A DNA stretch of 10,373 nt from an uncultured Clostridia bacterium (GTDB taxonomy: Bacteria > Bacillota > Clostridia > Peptostreptococcales > Anaerovoracaceae). Shown in pieces: positions 5,791 through 10,373 of the stretch. The notes below the pieces were generated by a model, which did not search any database, was not told the DNA's origin, and saw only the letters and a list, made by a program, of their open reading frames with translations. The translations under genes and the position numbers were made by a program. The stretch lies in NCBI GenBank assembly GCA_934256595.1, contig CAKQOW010000067.1, positions 1 through 10,373 of the forward strand, in the 5' to 3' direction. How positions within the stretch are numbered: position 1 is the stretch's first letter; every line of letters starts with the position of its first letter.

Positions 5791-6762
5791 CTATAACCCA
5801 CCTGGTCCATTTTGGTTTCTGACCATATGCACAAGCTCTATTCTCGTTGAAACATCAAGCTTTTCGAAGATACTGTGCATATGCCTTTTGACTGTGTGCT
5901 TTGAGATAAAAAGCTCCACTGCAATCTCAGGATTTGTCTTACCCTCATAAGCAAGAGCAAACACATCACGCTCTCTCTGGGTAAGCATATGCAAAGCCGC
6001 TATGCGGTCTATGATTTCTTCTGTCTCCGGCCCGCTTTCTTCGATTGGCGCCGGATAAAACATCGGACTGAAATCTGTTCTGTATATATAGATAATATTG
6101 CATAGCCCTATGATAAACAGACTGAAAGAAGTTATGTCAAAATTATCGCTTATGACAGTCACTCCCCGGATTGTCCTCAGGACAATGGCCGCATTCCACC
6201 ACCCGTTTATAACCAGCATGACAGTTACCGCCGTAACATAGGTTCTGAGCAGATGTGTCACCGTATCATAGAGCATTTCTATTGTGCACAGAACGGTATA
6301 GACTGACATAACCGCAGCGATTAAAAGCTGCATCACATAGCCTGCCGTTCCCGTTGCAAAGAAGTTCTCATCAAAGAACCATATGTATGCAACAAGAGAT
6401 ATGGCAAGGGTCAGAGCATAGACCGGCAGAGCATATTTTTTGAGAGCCCTGCACAGAGGATTTCTGTCCTTGATATAGAAATTAAGAAACATAACCCACA
6501 TATATCCCTGACATACAAACAGAGCTATATCCAAAGCTCTGTTTAATGGTCCGTACTCAAAGCTTCCGTCCATACAGTAGCGGAAGCTTTCAAACATATA
6601 GAAAATTCCCAACAGGAAATTACTCAGGGCAAAGCCGGTCATATAGTAAAGGGTTACGGGCTTCTCGCCTTTTTTGCCTCTTACCGCAAGCATCACAAGG
6701 GTTATTGCCGAAAATCCCGCAAGGCCCGCCATAAGATATACCATTAGAAACTGTGTCTGCAT
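5791..6762 (-). CDS. Membrane-embedded LuxR-type transcriptional regulator (7TM sensor + HTH)
   Basis: Seven hydrophobic segments fill the N-terminal part (about 7-27, 37-57, 75-97, 110-130, 140-163, 173-195, 210-227). After a linker, a LuxR/FixJ-type HTH occupies residues 260-317: LTQRERDVFALAYEGKTNPEIA, then SKHTVKRHMHSIFEKLDV. The conserved T-x-R-E, G-x-[ST]-N-x-E-I-A and T-V-K-x-H positions are all present. There is no receiver domain, so it likely senses a membrane or extracellular signal directly and binds DNA while anchored. The ATG at 6762 has AGGAG six to seven bases upstream, 21 bp after the VOC gene stop, so it is the last gene of the ddl operon. Ligand and target genes are unknown; cell-envelope genes would be a reasonable guess from the operon only. 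Confidence 0.9.
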   Translation of the reverse strand: MQTQFLMVYLMAGLAGFSAITLVMLAVRGKKGEKPVTLYYMTGFALSNFLLGIFYMFESFRYCMDGSFEYGPLNRALDIALFVCQGYMWVMFLNFYIKDRNPLCRALKKYALPVYALTLAISLVAYIWFFDENFFATGTAGYVMQLLIAAVMSVYTVLCTIEMLYDTVTHLLRTYVTAVTVMLVINGWWNAAIVLRTIRGVTVISDNFDITSFSLFIIGLCNIIYIYRTDFSPMFYPAPIEESGPETEEIIDRIAALHMLTQRERDVFALAYEGKTNPEIAVELFISKHTVKRHMHSIFEKLDVSTRIELVHMVRNQNGPGGL

Positions 6763-6783
6763 AATCCGCTCCTGCTGCCGATA

Positions 6784-7134
6784 TTATCTGTCATGTTCAA
6801 TAAGCGCAATGTTTACTTCATTGGGATCTTTGATAAAAGCCATTGTCCCCACCAGCGTCCTTACAGGCTCCATAGTAACCTCAACGCCCTTTGCTCTCAT
6901 TTCCTCGAGAGTTTTTTCGAGATTTTCCACCTCAACGCCCATGGAATAAAGGCCTGTTTCAAAGTCCCTGCTCTCTATTAGCTCTATCATGGCGCCGCCG
7001 CCGTCAAGTATTGTAATCTCCGAGCCGTTTGGCAGGCTATATACCTCCTGCACCTTAAAGCCCATTACATTCTCATAGAAAGCTACGGAGTCTTTCATAT
7101 TGTCTGCAATCATTGTGGTGTATCTGACTTTCAT
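6784..7134 (-). CDS. VOC-superfamily (glyoxalase/bleomycin-resistance-like) protein
   Basis: A single betaalphabetabetabeta-type unit pair of 116 residues. The pattern is SVAFYENVMGFKV (16-28), AMIELIE (48-54), MGVEVENLEKTLEEMRAKGVEV (65-86) and FIKDPNEVNIALIE (100-113), the last being the usual F-x-x-DP-x-g-n-x-[IV] end of VOC proteins. E51 could be a metal ligand, but the usual His near residue 5 is absent (RYTT), so metal binding or lyase activity is uncertain. VOC proteins include glyoxalases, antibiotic-binding proteins and dioxygenases; the subfamily cannot be decided here. The ATG at 7134 follows GGGAGG. It lies 18 nt after ddl and before the LuxR-type gene, all on one transcript. Confidence 0.9.
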   Translation of the reverse strand: MKVRYTTMIADNMKDSVAFYENVMGFKVQEVYSLPNGSEITILDGGGAMIELIESRDFETGLYSMGVEVENLEKTLEEMRAKGVEVTMEPVRTLVGTMAFIKDPNEVNIALIEHDR

Positions 7135-7152
7135 ACTGTTCCTCCCTGCATA

Positions 7153-8214
7153 TTATTCCATTGCAAGCGCTATAAGTCTGTCTAAAAGCTGCGGATACGG
7201 CACGCCCGCAGCCTCCCACATCTTCGGGTACATGCTGATTGATGTAAATCCCGGCAAAGTGTTAAGCTCATTTAATATGATACGGTTGTCTTCGGTAAGG
7301 AAGAAGTCTATTCTTGACATTCCTTTGCAGCCCATAGCCTTGAATACTCTGACTGCAGTTTCTTTAATCTGCGTTTCAAGCTCAGGTGATATATCGTCTA
7401 TAATGCCTGTTCTGGAACCGATATCTGCATATTTTGCCTCGTAGTCATAAAACTCATTGCAGGGGAATATCTCGCCTATCTTTGCAACCTCAGGCTTATC
7501 ATTTCCCAGCACCGCTGTTTCTATTTCTCTGCCGACAATGGTTTCTTCGACAAGGATTTTTTCATCATAGCCTGCCGCCTCTGCCAGTCCTCTGCCAAGC
7601 TCCGCTCTGTCGTGAACCTTGGATATGCCCACTGATGAGCCCTCGTTTGCCGGCTTTATGAACAGAGGGTATTTGTTAAAATATGCCTCAACTCTGTCAA
7701 GGGTCGCAGTTTCATCTGCCTTGAGCTCGCTTGCGGTTACAATAACATAGTCTGCCTGATTAATACCGGCAGCTCCCGCTATGAGCTTGGTTATGGCTTT
7801 GTCCATACTGCATGCCGAAGCCGCAACTCCCGGTCCCACATACGGTATGCCTGACAGCTCTAAAAGTCCCTGCAGCACTCCATCCTCGCAGTTTTTGCCG
7901 TGGACTACAGGATAGATACAGTCAATCCTGATGCTTTCGGTTTCTGTGTCCTTTAGCAGCAGCAGTCCGCGGCAGCCTCTGTCAGGTGATATAACCGCGC
8001 TTATATTGTCCTTGCGGTCTGCCCATCTGCCGTCCTTTATCTGCTCGGTGTCTGCCATAGTCAGAAACCATCTGCCGTCCTTTGTGATACCTATTTTGTA
8101 TATTTCATATTTGTCCCTGTCGAGATTATCAAGTACTGATGATGCAGATACGCAGGAAACCTCATACTCTGATGAAACGCCTCCAAACAGCACTGCAAGT
8201 CTTATTTTGTTCAT
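7153..8214 (-). CDS. ddl: D-alanine--D-alanine ligase
   Basis: A cytoplasmic ATP-grasp enzyme that joins two D-alanines for the peptidoglycan stem peptide. The 353-residue product has FGGVSSEYEVS (10-20), HGKNCEDG (105-112), FIKPANEGSSVGIS (185-198), the omega-loop FYDYEAKY (255-262), SRIDFF (300-305) and NELNTLPGFTSISMYPK (315-331). The YDY loop is the type seen in D-Ala-D-Ala ligases, unlike VanA/B D-lactate ligases. HGKNCEDG has Cys where the family usually has Gly. The start is set at ATG 8214: GAGGAG lies eight bases upstream. The longer frame begins with GTG at 8223, which sits inside that ribosome binding site, so I rejected it. First gene of the ddl-VOC-luxR operon. Confidence 0.97.
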   Translation of the reverse strand: MNKIRLAVLFGGVSSEYEVSCVSASSVLDNLDRDKYEIYKIGITKDGRWFLTMADTEQIKDGRWADRKDNISAVISPDRGCRGLLLLKDTETESIRIDCIYPVVHGKNCEDGVLQGLLELSGIPYVGPGVAASACSMDKAITKLIAGAAGINQADYVIVTASELKADETATLDRVEAYFNKYPLFIKPANEGSSVGISKVHDRAELGRGLAEAAGYDEKILVEETIVGREIETAVLGNDKPEVAKIGEIFPCNEFYDYEAKYADIGSRTGIIDDISPELETQIKETAVRVFKAMGCKGMSRIDFFLTEDNRIILNELNTLPGFTSISMYPKMWEAAGVPYPQLLDRLIALAME

Positions 8215-8245
8215 ATCTAACACTCCTCACTTAAAATATGTATTT

Positions 8246-8254
8246 ATTGTAGCA
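8246..8254 (-). promoter_or_regulatory. Candidate extended -10 promoter of ddl
   Basis: The minus strand shows TGC-TACAAT (8246-8254), an extended -10, about 32 bp before the ddl ATG. The -35 region is only a T run. A weak promoter is plausible. Confidence 0.45.
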
Positions 8255-8397
8255 CATTATATTCAGTAAAAAAAGTACTGCGGGAGGTAATACACAAAAA
8301 AACACTTGCCTGAAAACCGGCAATATTGCTCTTGGTATGATAAACCGCTATGCAGAAGCAGCCGAAGCATTTTTTATAATACTTTTGATAATTTCTC
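8255..8397. other. Intergenic stretch between divergent ddl and merR remnant; nothing firm
   Basis: No supported gene. It holds a small TTGCC/GGCAA hairpin around 8308-8325 and an AT-rich right end. A plus-strand frame from about 8291 to 8405 stays open, but it has no ribosome binding site or recognisable homology. Confidence 0.4.
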
Positions 8398-8429
8398 TTG
8401 ACTCTCCCTTTTAGGGCAGACCATATAAT
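8398..8429 (+). promoter_or_regulatory. MerR-type promoter with 20-bp spacer upstream of the merR remnant
   Basis: TTGACT (8398-8403) and a perfect TATAAT (8424-8429) are 20 bp apart, too long for normal sigma-70 use but typical of promoters that MerR proteins activate by untwisting DNA. The spacer holds an inverted repeat CCCT-TTT-AGGG (8406-8416). AGGAGG and ATG 8453 follow, so this would be an autoregulated regulator promoter. Confidence 0.75.
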
Positions 8430-8452
8430 CGGTATATGAAAGGAGGACAATT

Positions 8453-9148
8453 ATGTATACTATAGGACAGTTTTCTCAGACAGGCAAGGTTTCAGCCAAG
8501 ACACTCCGCCATTATGACAGCATATCTCTGCCGGTCCCCGCATACACCGATAAATTTACAAACCGCAGGTACTACAGCGGGAAGCAGGTGGCAGCACTGC
8601 TTTTTATTCTCGAACCGAAAAGATAAGGGCTCATGCTGGAGCAGATTAAAAAGGAGATCGGCTCCGGTGATACAATTCTGCTAAAGGCGCTTCTCAAAGG
8701 GCAGCCTGATGAAATTGAAAAAATTCAAAGTGATACAGAGCTGAAATCTCTTGTCAGAAGAAAACTGAATAAAATCTGTTCGGGAGGAAGTATTATGGAA
8801 GAAAGAGAATCATTAGAAATTGAATTAAAAGAGTTTAAACCCGCAAGAGTTATCTCTGTCAGAGACACAATAAATATGGATAATATAGGGGCTGTGTCTG
8901 GCAGGATATTTGAAACTGCATTCAAAAAGGGCATCACCCGAGGAATTTGTAACATAAGTATATTCCCCGGTAAAAAAGCAGATCTAATATATCTATACAC
9001 AAGGCGTGTTGAGGCAGCTTAAGGTCCTTCGACAACATACCTTTTTTGTCCCGCCTATCGCTACAGCCTCAAAAACATTGCTTCGTTCAGGGATGAACGA
9101 TGTAAAATATATATAACAGACTGGCCTATCAGCGTTATTTATTCTTTT
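8453..9148 (+). pseudogene. Decayed MerR-family (BltR/BmrR-like) regulator with GyrI-like domain
   Basis: ATG 8453 with a strong AGGAGG begins a MerR HTH: MYTIGQFSQTGKVSAKTLRHYD, then the wing TNRRYYSGKQV. The frame stops at TAA 8624-8626 after 57 codons, exactly where the next helix should start. The same frame then goes on with the expected continuation GLMLEQIKKEIGSGD, a coiled region and the beginning of a GyrI-like effector domain (IELKEFKPARVISVRDT), up to TAA at 9020-9022. Beyond that stop, still in frame, CKIYITDWPISVIY looks like the end of the same domain, but the middle is missing. So there is at least one nonsense change, a second stop and probable deletion. An internal ATG (8795) behind GGGAGG could still give a 75-residue domain fragment, and the 57-residue HTH could also be made. 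Residual function is therefore not excluded. Family membership is clear; its drug or ligand is not. Confidence 0.82.
9083..9108 (+). promoter_or_regulatory. Possible promoter/operator of the diguanylate cyclase gene
   Basis: A perfect inverted repeat TCGTTC (9083-9088) / GAACGA (9095-9100) with a 6-bp gap lies between TTGCTT (9078-9083) and TAAAAT (9103-9108), 19 bp apart. The predicted start is about 45 bp before ATG 9161. The area is also remnant merR coding sequence, so the dyad may be chance. Confidence 0.35.
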
Positions 9149-9160
9149 GTGGAGGAGCAT

Positions 9161-10354
9161 ATGAAAAAACACAGAGACAAAATCGACATAACAAAAGACT
9201 TATCTTTTCAGATTTCAGATGTGGCTTTTGCCAGATTTAAAAGCTTCTGCAATAATATTCTCGGAGCAAAGGTTGATGAGGTGCCTTCTCAGCAGAGCAT
9301 ATTTATGAAACAGAATTTCGCCATAGTCTTTTTTGCAGCAATTTTATTTTTGCTGACCAACAGTTTTTATCTTGTCAAAAACATTGTATTAAAAACCACA
9401 ATAACCATTGATATGGTGCCCCTTTATATGATGGTGGCCGCTTCCCTTGGCATGCTGATTTTTGTAACAAGAAACAAAAGATACGACTCACAGCTGTCAG
9501 GATTTGTTTTGCTGGCTTTCTACACAGTTGTAATTGCAAGCGTTACTGTTTTTATGGTTTCCTGCAATTTTCACAAAATCGGTCTTTCGATTTCAATGTG
9601 CTATCTGTTTGTAATTATGATTGCGCCGACCTACAAACGCTTTGACACTGTATTCATATGTATTCTTATATTAGTAAGCTGGTGGCTGCCCGGACAGCTT
9701 CCTTACGCAGAAAACTATGATATGTTCAAGCATTTTCTTTTGCGGTTTTCAATTCTTGCAGGATTTATCGCCATACGCTCCATCTTCCTGCGGCAGTCCG
9801 CCAGCGAAAGATATGTCAAGGAAGTGAACAACTCTTTTCTCAAGCTTGTATACAACGACATAATGACAGGCACCCTGAACAAAAAAGCGATGGAAGCCTA
9901 CCGCACATTTATTGCAGAAAGAATGGCGCCCGAAAAGGTAAGCGTAATAATCTATGACATCGACAATTTCAAATCATACAACGACAATTATTCTCATCTG
10001 AAAGGTGATGAAGCCCTTAAGACCATTTCCGAAAGCGTTGTCAGAGTCCTCGAAAAGTCCGACAGGTATTTATTCCGCTTCGGAGGCGAAGAATTTGTCG
10101 TTATCCTGCCTGATACAAACGAAGATGAAGCGCGCCTGATTGCATCCGAGCTTCTTGAAGCTGTACGCGACGCCGCCGTTCCGAGAAATGACCTGCCGGA
10201 TCAGAACATCGTTACGGCTTCCTTTGGAGTTGCCTGCGGATCAGCGGAAGAACTCAACTATCTTTCGATTATGGCAAAAGCGGACAAGCAGCTTTATATC
10301 TGCAAAAGCAGCGGCAAAAACTGCGTTGCTGCAAACGGCGTAATATATAGATAG
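9161..10354 (+). CDS. Membrane-bound diguanylate cyclase (GGEEF), 397 aa
   Basis: Makes cyclic di-GMP from two GTP. A 50-residue cytoplasmic N-terminus is followed by about six membrane segments (52-72, 86-104, 113-135, 141-157, 162-178, 190-210), then the GGDEF domain from about 228. Motifs are the NDIMTGTLNKKA start of the domain, DIDNFKSYNDNYSHLKGDEAL (metal and guanine binding), the active site RFGGEEF with GGEEF at 308-312, and FGVA near 355-358. The product-inhibition I-site (RxxD five residues before GGEEF) is KSDR here, so it is absent. The membrane part is not a sensor type I can name. ATG 9161 is chosen because GGAGG lies five bases before it. The upstream in-frame GTG at 9149 overlaps that site and has none of its own. 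It stands alone after the merR remnant; the terminator is outside the window. Confidence 0.94.
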   Translation: MKKHRDKIDITKDLSFQISDVAFARFKSFCNNILGAKVDEVPSQQSIFMKQNFAIVFFAAILFLLTNSFYLVKNIVLKTTITIDMVPLYMMVAASLGMLIFVTRNKRYDSQLSGFVLLAFYTVVIASVTVFMVSCNFHKIGLSISMCYLFVIMIAPTYKRFDTVFICILILVSWWLPGQLPYAENYDMFKHFLLRFSILAGFIAIRSIFLRQSASERYVKEVNNSFLKLVYNDIMTGTLNKKAMEAYRTFIAERMAPEKVSVIIYDIDNFKSYNDNYSHLKGDEALKTISESVVRVLEKSDRYLFRFGGEEFVVILPDTNEDEARLIASELLEAVRDAAVPRNDLPDQNIVTASFGVACGSAEELNYLSIMAKADKQLYICKSSGKNCVAANGVIYR

Positions 10355-10373
10355 TCAATTGACAATATAATAT

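Noticed and set aside
7153..8214. VanA-like D-Ala-D-Lac or VanC-like D-Ser ligase
   Set aside because: The omega-loop FYDYEAKY and the downstream motifs fit ordinary D-Ala-D-Ala ligases, and no vanH, vanX or vanT gene is nearby.
8215..8223. GTG start for ddl three codons earlier
   Set aside because: The GTG lies in the GAGGAGTG ribosome binding site of the better ATG at 8214.
8244..8450. Minus-strand 68-codon ORF upstream of ddl
   Set aside because: It covers the ddl and merR promoter regions, has no good ribosome binding site and no recognisable family.
1..10373. CRISPR array, tRNA/rRNA genes, integrase or transposase
   Set aside because: No regularly spaced repeats, no tRNA-like cloverleaf sequence and no recombinase motifs were found on either strand.
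10355..10373. TTGACA and TATAAT strings after the cyclase stop
   Set aside because: They are only two to three bases apart, so they cannot form one promoter, and the window ends there.

Overview
The window reads as a piece of a Firmicutes (Clostridia-like, anaerobic) chromosome. The reasons are strong AGGAGG-type ribosome binding sites before almost every gene, moderate-to-low GC, an rplM-rpsI operon with a typical vegetative promoter, a Ddl of the Firmicutes DdlA-like type, a Gram-positive-style lipoprotein and an oxygen-sensitive glycyl-radical activase. The genus cannot be fixed from the sequence alone.

Layout, left to right. (a) 1-725, minus: the first 241 codons of a glycyl-radical-enzyme activase (radical SAM plus a two-cluster ferredoxin insert), leaving the window at its 3' side. 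(b) 890-2323: a compact, AT-rich two-gene cassette on the minus strand. The first gene (1396-2247) fuses an XRE-like helix-turn-helix to a DUF3990-type ADP-ribosyltransferase-like domain. The second (920-1399) overlaps it by ATGA and is a probable partner or antitoxin. The pair is bracketed by two nearly identical 31-bp palindromic sequences in inverted orientation. One overlaps the -35 of the cassette promoter and the other starts on the last base of the second gene's stop codon. This is the most interesting part of the window. (c) 2341-3518, minus: rplM-rpsI (L13-S9) with promoter, a structured leader of about 185 nt containing a duplicated 14-mer, and an intrinsic terminator that separates it from the cassette. 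(d) 3547-5712, minus: a large secreted M28-family zinc peptidase lipoprotein with a PA-like domain and a long C-terminal extension. (e) 5743-8254, minus: an operon ddl - VOC protein - 7TM LuxR-type regulator, closed by a terminator. (f) 8398-9148, plus: a MerR-family regulator gene broken by in-frame stops, still carrying a MerR-type promoter with a 20-bp spacer. (g) 9161-10354, plus: a membrane-bound GGEEF diguanylate cyclase without the inhibitory I-site.

How they fit together: the ribosomal operon and ddl are housekeeping genes. The HTH-ART cassette looks like a toxin-antitoxin or defence-type module placed immediately downstream of the rpsI terminator, with the HTH most simply read as an autorepressor of the palindrome. 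The ddl operon joins peptidoglycan precursor synthesis to a membrane-embedded LuxR regulator, which suggests envelope-related sensing but does not prove it. The MerR remnant and the diguanylate cyclase lie divergently from ddl and share no visible pathway with it.
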